DNA from: Amphirosellinia nigrospora
Taxonomy: Eukaryota > Ascomycota > Sordariomycetes > Xylariales > Xylariaceae
DNA: 64,000 nt
Reading direction: 5' to 3'
Assembly (NCBI GenBank): GCA_004123355.1
Contig: SCHM01000001.1
Location: forward strand, 2,100,001 to 2,164,000
Of the stretch, positions 12,101 through 23,440 are shown one piece after another (the stretch's first letter is position 1; each line of letters begins with the position of its first letter). The position numbers and the translations under genes are program-made. The notes below the pieces were generated by a model. That model was not told the origin of the DNA, made no database searches, and saw nothing but the letters and a program-made list of their open reading frames with translations.

Positions 12101-15100
12101 GATTTCAGATATGAAAAGGTGCATACTCTGTCCATCCAGGCGATATGGTGGCAGCCAACGAGGAAGTAGTGCACCCGGTCAGATAGTGTCAGCAGCTTCA
12201 TGAGCACTGCGCCTCCGTTCTCCAAATCATAGGCGTGATCCTGAAGCCATTGAAGCTCTTGGGCTGCCTCGGCTTCGGACCAAATCTGCCGCTTCTCAAG
12301 TTTGAAGAGAGACTTGTAGCTGATTCCCTGAGTGGGCATTCCTGTGTCGCCTTCGGCCCAGAAGAAGCTTGTCTGGAATGTTTCGTGGCGCTGCGTCACT
12401 AGGCTGACAGCCCTCTCGAAAGCATCGATGTTGAAACGTCCGTCCATGCGAGCGCAGACGGAGAAGTTGAAGGGCGTCTTGTCCTTAAGGAACTGATGCA
12501 AGAACCAGAATCTAGTTTGGCCGAATGACATCTGAGCTGTTGCTTTGAGCTTAGAGATATCGAATAGGCTTGAAGGAACGCTCCGTTTCTCATCTCCAAG
12601 ATTCTTGGGCTCTAGAATGGGAGAAGATCCACTCGATGAAGCTGTTGCGTCGCTCATTGTGTCAGCGGGTGTGAAAGTAGGCGTCAGGTTGGGTGTGTAA
12701 TTGGGGGTCATTGCCAGGCTAGATGGGGTGCCAACTGGTGTAAAGCCTGACGCAAGTTTTCTAGCAGGCGAAATGAAGGTTTTGTTTTTGTGGACGTGCT
12801 TCAACACCATCGACTTGGCCGATGGGAGAGCCAAAAGCGATTGAGTCAGCGATGATGTAGGTTCCAGTACCACAGGCGCAGCAGCCTTTACTTCTTCGGT
12901 GCCGCCGAGGTTAACAAGCGTCTCGGGAATCTTTTCAAGGGCAATCGCGATCAAATCGGCAATAGAACTTCCACCGAGGACCTTGAGAACAGGAATGTCG
13001 ACCTCGATCTCCTTCAGGAACCAGGAGCGGATTTCAACTGCAACTAGTGAGTCAACACCTTGCTCGACTAGCGCAACGGAATCATTAACTGCATCTTCCT
13101 CTGCGATTTGAAGGACTCGCTTTAACTTGATGAAGAATGCCTCTGTAACCAGTTGTCAGTATGAAAGCCTCATAAAATTTCTGCTATAAACGTACCTCGT
13201 ATAATGTCTGAAACATCATTTTTGTTTTTGGCTTGCTGTAGTTGCGTTTTGACGCGAAGAGCAGCTTTGCCAGTACCCGAAGTTACATTCTGATCTTCCC
13301 TGATAATAAAATGAGAGAACTTAACGTCTCTTCGATGGGTTTCCTTCACATGTAGATCAGCTGGGACGTAGTTGACACCAGTAGCTACTTCAGCTTGCTC
13401 GGAAGACTCTGGGCGACCAGAGAGCATAGCCTCAGCGAACAAGGTACAGAAATCCTGTTCTGATATGTTGATATAGCCGATCGACGTAAAGTAGTCGAAG
13501 TCAAAGTTGTCGCCTTGGGCAGCGTACCCAATACCAGCCACAGCGGGAATGTCCATTGCTGATCCCGGTACTCCTCGCTTCTTCCGTTGATACATGAGAG
13601 CGGTCATGAATGTGTTAGCTGCGGAATAGTTGCTCTGTCCACTGAATCCAATGACGGCGGTGATTGATGAAGTGATAATGAAGAAGTCCAGTGGTGTGTT
13701 GTAGAAAAGCTCATCCAGAAGCTTGGTACCCTCTACTTTCGGCTTTATAACCTTTTGAAACTGTTCATACGTCATGTTATCGAACAGATCATCCTGAAGA
13801 ATCATAGCGCCGTTGACTACGCCAACAATTTCTGGCATGGCCTTGGAAATCTCCTTGTAGCAGGTGTAGAGCGATTTTCTACTCGTTATGTCACTGAGAT
13901 AGGGATTTATTAGCATGAGAATTATGGTTAAGATATTTCATAGAGCGAATAGAACTTACAGCGACATTGGCCTTACGTCTGCGCCCTTAAGTTTCATGGC
14001 CTCGATGAATTTGGGATTGACCTTGGGGTTGCGGCTGCTTAGAACAACATGTCTGGCGCCGTGAGCAACCATCCAGCCGCAGAGAGACTGGCCAAGCTCA
14101 CCCCCATACCAACTAGTAGGTAAGTCTTGTCGGATCGGAAAAGAATTCCGGTATCAATGGGTAGCACCTTAGCACTGACAGATTGAGGCGTCCAGTCGAG
14201 CACTGTGAACGTTTCTTCAGTCGACAATTGCGTCGATATATCGCCAAGAGACACGAGCTTAGCCGAACGGGTTTCGGCCGTGTTGATATGAGACTTGTAG
14301 GCTCGAGTAAGTGCATGGCCCACAGATTCTGATTCAATACCTGAGAAACTTTGGACCTGATTGCTTAAAAAGGATGAGGCCGAGACCATGCTGCACCGCG
14401 TCGGGAGACACGTAATTATAGTGCGTTGCACGGTCTCTGAGCTCTTGCCCTTAGAAAAGTCCACCATAGCTCCGATAGAAGCGGGGAGGTGACCTTGAAT
14501 AGCAAATCGTGAAGATTCGGGGTGGACGAAGGTGACATCTGAACTGCTTGAAGGTTGAGTCGATGTGAAATAGGGCTTCACGTTCTTAGCGCGACCAAGA
14601 AGCTGGATAGTCGGCACGATAGTGGTATCAGGCTCGTGCACCAGAATATTGTCTCCTTCGGGCACTAGGTTGATTATTCTCTCCGCGATGAGATAAGCTG
14701 CAAGCGATACAAGCAGTTCTTGAGGCTTGCTGACTTGTTCAGTGAGCTTCACGCACCACTGCGAGGGGATTGAGGCGGGTGACTCCTCCGAGTCGGAGAG
14801 AGCGGCGATATGTTCACCAGTGACAATGTCAATGCCCATACATAATCGGAAGAAGCCGACATTCTCGATCTTAATGGATTTAAGTAACGAGTGTGTGATT
14901 CGAATGGTGCGGCACTCTGGTTTCGTGTCGACGGGTCGCCTGAGAGGAGATACCTGCTGCAATTCGAGGGTATCTTGAGCTCCGGCAAGACGCATTGTCC
15001 CGACATTTGGGTTGACTTCTCTCAACACGGTTCTTCTTTGCGAATTGTAGCGATCATTCTTTTCTTGGTTCGGAAGAAGCCTCGTAATTAGAGTATGGTC

Positions 15101-18100
15101 ATTCTGGATTGAGACCTCAGGCTCAATAGTCCACAAGAGGCTTGACGTATCTTCTCCCCATGAGTTTAGGAGATGATGTCGGATAAGTGCATCAGATATC
15201 AGGAGAGAGGTATCGTCATTGAGACTATCGATGTCGAAAGTCTGTAGATTGATGTTCGGGTATTCTGTCTTGACAGTCCGTCCAATACCTACCATCATGT
15301 AGGAGTAGGGCTGAGCATCTTTGGCGTTTTGAGTGACCCAAACAATCGGACCAGCAATTCTCCAAAGACATTTCAGGCTTTCGAATTTCTCCAAGGAATG
15401 AGATGCCATAAAAGGTTGATCCAGATCGGTTAGATTAAGAATACTCATGCCCTGCACCAAGGTCTCTTGTGATTGAGCCATCTCTTCGAGTGTCTCGAAT
15501 ACCATCAGCTCAGGGAACATCGGAGAAAGACAGGCTGTGAGCTCCTCGACAAGTTGAAAAACTGGCAGAGTAGTGCCTCCGATAATAGCGAGGGCATCTG
15601 AACGGGTATCTAGCTCAAAGCCAGCAGCCGTAGGGTTTCGAAGTAGTGAGACACGATCATCAACGGCTTGAGTTACAAATACCGTCACTGGGAGTGATGA
15701 GCTGATATCAGGGGTAGTAGTGTCAACACCAGAGAAACCAGTTTGTTTGAGCACCTGGTTCCATTGCTCGAGGGTTAGAGACGGTCCCCATGGCCGTCCC
15801 TTGTCTGCTGCAAGCCACCAGCCTGGCAGAGTTCCGACGGTCATTCCGCTGAAGAGCAGTTCGGTGCTTGTCACTTCGAGACCAATCAGATACCCACCGG
15901 GCTTCAACAGTCGACGGACGTTAGCCATGGAGCTTTCCATGTCCGGTGAAACATGAAGAACGTTCGCAGCGACGATAACATCATAATGCCCCTCAGAAAA
16001 TCCTTGCTCCGTAGGTAGTTTTTCCATGTTGAAAGTCTTGAAGATCATGCGATTCGCAAATTTCTCAAAGCGCTTCTCTGCTTCAGGGAAGAATCCACTT
16101 GAGATATCAGTGAATGTATAAGAAGAGAAGGAGTGCCCAAGGGCAGGCAGGATAGACTCCGTAGTACCGCCAGTACCGGCACCTGGAGGCAAAGGTTAGT
16201 CTCGGTGTATCCTAAAGGCGTATATAGATCTTCACTTACCAATTTCGAGAATGTGAATACCCGGGTAGCGCTTTGCAATCTGAGCTACCACACGGGCCAG
16301 CCAGCGGTTGTTTGGTCCCGCTGCCACGCCATTGTCATAGAATGAAGACAGAAGGTTGCCCTGGTTCATGTATTCCAACATGCTCTTACCGCCGCGTACC
16401 ACTTCGACTAGATGGTCGCCAACGACCTCGATGAAGCGGATATCGTCCCTTCCTTGATACCTAATAAATAATGAGTCAGTATTTATACTAATTTAAGATC
16501 CTTCTGGTCACAATAGCAAAAGCAGAAAAAACTCACTTATTCAAGATGGTGCCGATGTATTCACGAGTATCCGACATGGCATCTGGATACACTTTCTGGT
16601 GCTTTCCTTTAGATACCAAGTCGACCATATGGTCACACCACCTGAGGTAATGTTGATAGTGAGGTAGAAGACCGTCTCGTTCTTCCTGTTTTATAGACTG
16701 GGCCACGTGGCGGGTGTACCAAAAGGAGATTCGATCAATGTCCTTGTAGACTTCCACCTCTGCATCCGACAAAGTCTCTCCCTCAGCCGCAGCATTTCCG
16801 TCAGGGCTAGAAAGACAATAGTGGAAACTAGAGAACATAGGTGTGTCGTTGGCGGCTGAAGCAGGTGAGAAAGGCATGAGTTTGACTCCCTCAAACGTCA
16901 CGAAAGAGTTGCTGCCATTTTCAGTAAAAAGGTGAATATCGGCTTCCACTGAAGAAGCGTGACGTCCTCGGAGGAATGACTCAAATTTCATACTTCGTTG
17001 TTTTCCAACAACCATCTCCGTGAAATAGGGGTTGACAGCTACCGAGGAGATATATGTCGGGACGTGCAAAGACCAAAGTTGTCCATCGCCGGGAAGGACC
17101 ATGCTGCAAATGCGGTCTGTAGCGCCGAATCAAGCATACCAGGGTGGACGAGCACATCATCTTCCCAGTTAGAGTCCGACTGGTCAATTAGAAGGCCAGT
17201 GGAGTATTCCGGCTTGCGCTGGATAAGAGATACACCTTGGAAAGGGTGCGAATACTCGTAGCCCACGCGAGTAAGGTTCGTGTAGAAATGGCTGGTCTCT
17301 ACGTTGACCAAGTTGTAAGCGTTCGTCGAAAGAGTCGGTAGAGAATCTGCATGGGCAGGTGCGAGCTGAACAGTTGCAGATCCTCGAGCATTCAATGATG
17401 CGTTTTGATCACCGGGTAGAAGAGAATGGCAAGCGAACTGTGCTGTGATGGCATCATCCGTCCTGTTCACCGAGCTGACGCTGAATACAGTCTCAACGCC
17501 AGCTCCATCATCATTGATTGAGATGGCGGTTGATTTCGAGATCTGAGACCTTGAAGGTCCTGATCTCAGATTGGCCTGCCAGTGATTTCATGGCCTCGAT
17601 AGCCATCGACACGTAGCCAGTAGCAGGAAATACCGTTTGGCCTTGGAGTTTATGTCCTCTTAGCCATGGGGTCTCGCTTGGACGTAGTAGGTTTCTCCAT
17701 TGCACTTCCTGTGTTGTTGTGCCCTCAGAACACACAGTGCCAAGAATAGGGTTAGGGAGCTCTTTCCGATACTTGTAGTGATTGGAAACTCTGGAACCGG
17801 TCCAGTAACTTCTATGATGATCAAAAGGGTACGAGGGTAAGTCGGTCAAAATAGAATAAGGAGCAATCCGGCCGGACAGAAGTGACTGGACAGCGCTAAG
17901 CTTCACATGATCAGGTCCTAGACTTGTCACAGAAATCCAAGGAAAGTTGCGAGTTCTTCGACATCATTCTTGCCACGTGCAATTACACCAGTATATGGCA
18001 TTTTAGCACCTAGCTCTTCCAGATTGGCGGTTGCTGGCCCTTTGAGAGCAGGATGAGGTCCTACCTCAATCGCCATATCGAATTGACCGCAGTCGGAAAC

Positions 18101-20732
18101 AGCCTGCGCCAGTGCGCCAGAAAAGAGTACCGGGTTGCACATGTTGTCCACCCAGTAACTCTCGGTGAGTAAGTCCGCCGACATCTTAACGCCTTCATTC
18201 ACACTAGAGAACCATGTAGTGCCTGTGGCTTTTGCTGTTTTGGTGAGAACCCGTTTCATGGCATCCAAGTACGGACCGCTGCAGGCTAGCATATGTGCTG
18301 AGTGATAAGCTGTGTCGACTTTCAACTTGCGAGCAAAGGTCTGCTTATCCTTGAATTGGGTGTATGCCTCGTCAATTGCATCGATATCTCCAGAAAGAGT
18401 AACGCTGGACGAGGAGTTGACAGCCGCAACTGCGATGCGACCAACGAACGCTTCTTGCTGGCAAAATGCGAGGGCCTCCTCATGCGATGTTCCAACCGCC
18501 ATCATAGCGCCCTTTGAGCCATTAGGCGAAGCAGCCAATTTGGCATACAATCCGCGGTAATAGGCGATTCGAATAGCATCAGTGGCGGATAGAAGGCCTG
18601 CAGCGTACGCCGCTCCGATTTCTCCAGATGAGTGGCCAATGACTGCCGTGAAATTGATACCGGCAGCGCGTAGAATATCTACAAAAAGAACTTGCACAGC
18701 GGTGCACAAGGGTTGAGAGAGTGCCGCTTCAGCGATACGAGATGTTTCGCCAGAAGCGAGAAGTTCGTTGAAAATCGTCCATTGCGGGCGCTCTGCTTGT
18801 GGAAGCGTTTGAAGAGCGACGTCGAGCTCCCCAATCCTCTGCCTAGCAAATTGAGAAGACTCAACTAGGACAGCACCCACTGCGGAAACAAGGGTTAGCT
18901 ATAATACGGGCAAACCCATGCAAGACTTTATGAAATTTGATGCTCTGTGCAATTCGCATGCTTCGCTTCCAAAAGACACCAATGAAACTAGGGAAAGAAA
19001 AGGGGTACATACTGCGCGGCCATTGAGCCCCCTGGCCGGTGAAAACCCCTAAAATCTTAGGCGTGCCCGAGATGCTAGATTGGCGCACACTTAGATCAGG
19101 ATGGTCATTCACGGATGAACCTGAAATTGTTTCTAAATTCTCGGTTAGCTTTTAAACTTGACCCAACAATTACCTTACGATAGGGGAATGTGGAACGGCG
19201 CTCTTGTAATGTCCAAGCTAAATCGCTCAATTTTACTTGAGCATTCTGCTTAAGATATGTAGAATAATCTGACATCATCGTAAGAAGCGCTTTATCAGAC
19301 GCAGCAGAAAACGTGAGCGGGGTAAAAGAGTCTGGTTATCGCCCTCATATGAGGGAGAGCATGAGCCTCATAAGTTTCGATAATTGCATGGGCATTGGTG
19401 CCTCCAAAACCAAACTGTTAATACTCGCACGTTTAACCTGTCCAGAACCCAAATTGGGCCATGGCATAGATTCTGTTGGGATTTGTAGGTGCTCATAAAA
19501 GGGCTGAACTTTAGGGCTAAGCGAAGAAAAATGCATGTTTGGGGAATGGTGCCACTTCGCATAGCAAGCGATGTCCCTATAAGAGACGCCAAGCCGGCAC
19601 AGCCCTCGGTATGACCAATAATAGTCTTGATAGAGCCGACGTATAGCTTCTGATCGGTATCGAAGTCCTTAGGGAATAAGGAAGACGAATCGCTTCAGCT
19701 TCTTGAGGGTCACCTGCTTGAGTTCCAGTGCCGTGAGCATGAAAAAACTGAGGCCGATCCTCGGGTTTGTTGATATCGAGGCCAGCGCGTCGATAGGTAT
19801 CTCGGATGAGAGCGGCTTGGGCGAGATTACTGGGCATCGTCAGGCCAGTCGTTCGGCCGTCTTGGTTCACGCCAGTTTCGCGAATCACGCATTCAATCGG
19901 ATCGCCATCAGCTAACGCCTGGCGAAGTGTCTTGAGTACTACGGTGGCAACACCTTCACCACGTGCATAACCATCTGCTGCGACGTCCCATCGAACAATG
20001 CCCAGTAGGTGAGAGCATGCGGAGATTGGTCTCCGAGATGTACATCGCTATATCTCAATTAGAAAGACACGTGGGTTATAGCATGGGGAGAGCAAACATA
20101 CCGGGACTGAGGATGAGATTTGTTCCAGATGCCACAGCGACTTGGGATTCGCCGCTGCGAAGAGCCTGGATGGCATGATGAACTGCAACCAGACTCGAAG
20201 AGCATGCTGTATCGATGGTCATAGAAGGTCCATGCCAATCGAAAAAGTACGAGATGCGGTTGGAAACGATGCTCCGCGCCAAGCCAGTAGCGGCGTACGT
20301 CGGAAGGGATTCCCAGTCACGAGAAACATCGTAGACCAATCATCACACATCATTCCGACATAGACTGCGGTAGAAGAACCACGAAGCTTTTCCATTCGTA
20401 GGCCAGCAGCACAGAGAGAGTCGTACACAGTCTCTAGTAGGAGACGTTGTTGAGGGTCGATGGCCTCGCTTTCCATCGGCTGGATGTTGAAGAATCCGGC
20501 ATCAAACTGCGAAATATCTTCTTCAAGAAAGTAGGACTTCGTGGCGTTGGTGGTGCCATGATGGGTAGCCTCAGGATGGTAAAACGTATCCACGTTGAAC
20601 CTGCTATCAGGCACCTTGGTGGATAAATCGCGGGGCTCTTCAGTAGCTCCATAGTTTGGACGGGCTGTTGGATCCGCCAGGGAAACGACAGCCACTTCCC
20701 ACGACTGCAATAGGCTCAGGTATGGAAGGCAT
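8277..20732 (-). CDS. hybrid highly reducing PKS-NRPS megasynthase with terminal reductase
   Basis: One gene of about 12.5 kb encoding a protein of some 4,000 residues. The ATG at 20732 opens with [20 protein letters not shown], the canonical start of reducing PKS-NRPS hybrids, and the C-terminus is RDGRVVSRR. Domain order is KS, AT, DH, C-methyltransferase, degenerate ER region, KR, ACP, C, A, T and R; each is listed separately. It would build a reduced, alpha-methylated polyketide, link it to one amino acid and release the product. Short introns are evident, for example near 20040-20100, 16195-16240, 13920-13960, 11830-11890 and 11100-11140. The frame changes several times inside conserved domains (KS, KR, C, R) at short homopolymers; every catalytic motif I looked for is still readable. 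The sequence resembles the ACE1/cytochalasan-type clade, but I cannot name the product. A Zn2Cys6 regulator lies 322 bp upstream on the same strand. Confidence 0.93.
9260..9440 (-). other. thiolation domain of the NRPS module
   Basis: Peptidyl carrier with the phosphopantetheine Ser in [15 protein letters not shown]. Confidence 0.9.
9490..11060 (-). other. adenylation domain of the NRPS module
   Basis: Amino-acid-activating domain: [16 protein letters not shown] (A3) near 10570-10615, [17 protein letters not shown] (A4), [17 protein letters not shown] (A5), YRTGD near 9890-9900, and the end motif [11 protein letters not shown] with the invariant Lys. The pocket carries the conserved Asp in SFDFS. 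I do not predict the substrate from sequence alone. Confidence 0.88.
11150..12560 (-). other. condensation domain of the NRPS module
   Basis: Begins [16 protein letters not shown] (C1). The HHxxxDG-type catalytic motif is readable as GCHHIAW followed by a frame change into [11 protein letters not shown] near 12130. Later motifs include [10 protein letters not shown] and [12 protein letters not shown]. It forms the amide between polyketide and amino acid. Confidence 0.87.
12560..12870 (-). other. Thr-Pro-rich linker between ACP and C domains
   Basis: About 100 residues of low complexity join the PKS half to the NRPS half. A core with repeated T-P steps ([17 protein letters not shown]) is followed by a Ser-rich tract. 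No domain is evident. It probably acts as a flexible tether. Confidence 0.75.
12920..13150 (-). other. acyl carrier protein domain of the PKS-NRPS
   Basis: Carrier domain with the phosphopantetheine attachment Ser in [16 protein letters not shown], followed by the typical helix [19 protein letters not shown]. Confidence 0.9.
13330..14180 (-). other. KR domain of the PKS-NRPS
   Basis: Ketoreductase. The nucleotide-binding loop follows [21 protein letters not shown], the catalytic Ser in [17 protein letters not shown] and Tyr/Asn in [11 protein letters not shown] are present, so it should be active. The frame changes in the nucleotide-binding loop. Confidence 0.88.
14250..15650 (-). other. degenerate enoylreductase/structural region of the PKS-NRPS
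   Basis: This long span occupies the place of an ER but has no recognisable NADPH-binding glycine motif. What can be read is non-catalytic filler such as [20 protein letters not shown] and a terminal [18 protein letters not shown] leading into KR. PKS-NRPS enzymes of this type usually depend on a separate trans-ER protein for enoyl reduction. Confidence 0.75.
15690..16690 (-). other. C-methyltransferase domain of the PKS-NRPS
   Basis: SAM-dependent methyltransferase with an intact glycine-rich loop ([10 protein letters not shown] near 16150-16190), [16 protein letters not shown] and a [14 protein letters not shown] strand. The motifs look functional, so the polyketide should carry at least one alpha-methyl branch. 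Confidence 0.88.
16880..17790 (-). other. DH domain of the PKS-NRPS
   Basis: Dehydratase with the hot-dog motif [18 protein letters not shown] (His and the downstream Pro both present) near 17615-17670. The second catalytic segment, [13 protein letters not shown] with its Asp and Gln, lies near 17110-17150. It appears active. Confidence 0.88.
17940..19070 (-). other. AT domain of the PKS-NRPS
   Basis: Malonyl-type acyltransferase. It opens with [13 protein letters not shown], has the nucleophile in [16 protein letters not shown] (about 18600-18645) and the HSAHM motif at about 18290-18310. A small intron separates the first block from the rest. Confidence 0.9.
19340..20715 (-). other. KS domain of the PKS-NRPS
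   Basis: Ketosynthase. The active-site Cys lies in [12 protein letters not shown] (about 20200-20240). The first catalytic His is in [12 protein letters not shown] (about 19715-19750) and the second in the IGHTEG segment near 19615. [10 protein letters not shown] closes the domain. All three catalytic residues are present. Frame changes occur within the domain. Confidence 0.92.
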
Positions 20733-21053
20733 GTTGTGAATGAATCCGCGGGCTCAAGTTGGCGCTTGAAACAGTTGAACGTCTAGGGTTTTGATAGAGA
20801 TGATGTGTGAATGACTGTGAGCGACAGGTTGAGCTGATGAAACCGCGGGTGCTATTTTGAAGTGACCCAAGCTGGTGGAACATGTAGTACATATATATGA
20901 ATAGAAGAAGGATTATGTTACTATTGCGGACCTATTTAGTTGCTAACATCGAAATACCGAAAACCCCGACCGAATTCAGCGACCCGCCGGGGTCGTGTAA
21001 ACGAGGGACTCTTCTATTTTCAAACATCCGGTGCTTGTTTTAGCATTTTCGGA
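20733..21053 (-). promoter_or_regulatory. PKS-NRPS promoter with palindromic CG-rich sites
   Basis: 321 bp between the upstream regulator's stop and the megasynthase ATG. CCGCGG palindromes occur at 20746-20751 and 20843-20848. A 16-bp element with exact inverted arms CGACCC/GGGTCG and a 4-bp core lies at 20980-20995. Paired CCG/CGG triplets are the kind of site Zn2Cys6 dimers bind. Binding here is inference. Confidence 0.45.
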
Positions 21054-23440
21054 TCATCCGTGGCAGGCTGATCGGATGATTCCCATGGCCAATAAATTCA
21101 TATCCCAGAAAGGATTCTGGCCCATGTGGTATGGCTCCAGTGCTTCTAGAGTGGCCGATGGAAAATTCTCGTCTAGATGATTTTCGCATTAGCGTTCCTA
21201 GTACTTTTCTCGCTTCAAGGGAACTTACCTCCAAACTGGGCCATGAAGTTGAAAGAGTTTCCATTGTCTAAATCCATATTGCTCGTCAAGATGAGGGACG
21301 CGGGTTGCGAGCTGGAGAGGGACGTGATTTGGCCCAGTTGATTATTGAACAAGAGTGTCAGTGTTTCGGAAGCCTTGCGCGCGTCACGCGACGAACTGCT
21401 CAACCTGGTCCAAATATCGTGTGCCTTCCTAAGGGCTGTCTCTATCTGATCTCTTGTAGCTGGCGCGTGGTTTGGCCAGATTTTCTCAACCCATGATAGA
21501 CGATCCAACATAGAATCATCGTTGCCGTCAAAACTCATGGTGTATGAAGGAAGATACTCGCCAGCGCACGCTGTGTAAGAGACCTCCGAGTCGGATCTCC
21601 TCGTCAAATATCTGCTGGATCTCTACAAGGATAGACAGGCATCAAGACAAGCATTACGAGAGTAAACAAAAGCATACCGTCGCCTTCGGTCTGACGTATG
21701 TTCAGATATTTGCGATGAAGTATGATTGTCCCTTTATGGAACATAATGGAAATGAAAAGCCGATGCATGATCACCTGTGGTGAGTCGGTCACTGACAACT
21801 GCAAGGCCTTCATCCTCAGAGAAGGCGAATACTGTCCTTAGCCGCTTGCAGCATACGATCAACCTTCATAACGTCGCTGTATGGACATGGCACCACGGCG
21901 GCGGTTAAATCGACGGCGGCACCCAAAGCCTTGAACACTCTCCTCCTGGCTAAGATGTGTAACGAGGTGGTTATTTCAGTTTCAGGCCTGCTCGGAGGCA
22001 GAGTTTGGGTGTCCTCATCAAAATCACCGTCGTTCAAGTTGCGAGGCTCTGCTACATCACACTGCCATTCCCTTATGAGACGCGGCATGCCCATCTGTGT
22101 TGAGATGAGGATGTCGCCTTGAAGAAGAGTAGCCCACATGCGGCGGCGCATCTCTCCGACGAATGGGGATAATCCGGGAAATGCGACGAGTCGCGGTGAT
22201 ACCCATCCCCATGGCGAGATTCACGCTGGTGCCGAGCAAGAGCCAAGAGTTCTTATCCGCATCTTTTCGGAGAGAAAATCTATGGTGAGGTAGTGGAAAG
22301 AGTTTCCAGCACGTATGGTCCTTGATTAGTGTACTCGCCATCGTAAGACATTGCACGATCCTCTCACGGTACGTGTCTATAAGAGGGTTGTAATCTCGTC
22401 CCGCCCACGTGTCAGCCGTTTCGTCAGCTAGGACCGAGAGGCAGAGCATGGAGAAGAGGAGTCCGATCCACATGACCGGGGCCTCAGTAGGGGCGATCCA
22501 GAATTTTTCGTACTAATTGGGTCAGCCTTACGCGATACGCGAGCTATAGCCAAGGTGGACGATGGGGAAGCTTACTTCACGAAGGAACTGCGTGCTATGT
22601 ACAGCAGCTAGTCATTTTAGAACTATTAGCGTTTTGTCACTGGGGACCAGGAGGCCTTGGCTACCAATTTTACTCACACGGGCTAGATCCAACTGGTTAA
22701 AATAACGCGATATGCCACGGTCAACCGTAGGCCTCGATGGCAAGGTAGCCAAAATAGCCTCTCTCGATGCAGGCTTACACCCATACAGTAGCTGGGGGTG
22801 AGACGACGCTGAACTTTGTCCTTGCTGATCGACATCCTCCGCAAATCGGCTATGCCATCAAGGGATAGCGGACCAATGAGCGCCGCCGACATATCGGGAC
22901 TCATTTGCATTGTACCACAGACTCCCACTATCCGAAGGAGTCGAGGCAGCGGTTGGGGCGTTAACAAGTTCATCAGCACTTGGCTGGGGAACACCAAGCT
23001 GCGGGTCAGAGGCCAGGGGGGTGGGCGTCGGTGCGCTACTGTGCGATATGTTTTGGTTCTGTATCACGTTCATCACAAGTTGTTCTAATTGGACTAAACG
23101 GTCCTGGACACTCGGACGAGACGTATGAGTGGTGGGCCCAAGATTGTTGCTGTGCGCGTACGAGCACGCCAGCGACAGGCCGCGTGAAGAACATGTCTGA
23201 CAAGGCTGTTGGCGGTCGCAGCGCAGTCTGATGATGATGTGTCAGCAATCCGCCTGTATGGCCGTCCGCCATGGTAGCCGGATATGGCCTTTTGATAGCC
23301 TGAGTCTCGACTCACTTTCGGCGACGGCAGAGATTGCAAGACAGCAAAGGTTTAGCCCGTCGGCCAGCGTTGGCCTGTCCCTGCCCCTGCCCCTGGTCTG
23401 GCGGTGGCGGAGGCGGAGGTGCCGCCAGTAAATCTTCCAT
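21054..23440 (-). CDS. Zn2Cys6 transcription factor with fungal_trans domain
   Basis: Probable pathway-specific regulator of the PKS-NRPS. The ATG at 23440 begins [17 protein letters not shown]; an 88-bp intron (23228-23315) splits the zinc cluster between CNLCRRRK and [16 protein letters not shown]. The full pattern is C-x2-C-x6-C-x6-C-x2-C-x8-C. A coiled linker ([12 protein letters not shown]) follows, then [10 protein letters not shown] and the fungal_trans core [20 protein letters not shown] with [15 protein letters not shown] near 22010-22150. Later segments [14 protein letters not shown] and SSFIHHEF match the family, and it ends [10 protein letters not shown]. Introns lie near 21625-21670 and 21183-21234. 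Frame changes near 22860, 21808 and 21490 sit at short homopolymers. It is transcribed in the same direction as the synthase and ends 321 bp before it. Confidence 0.87.
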
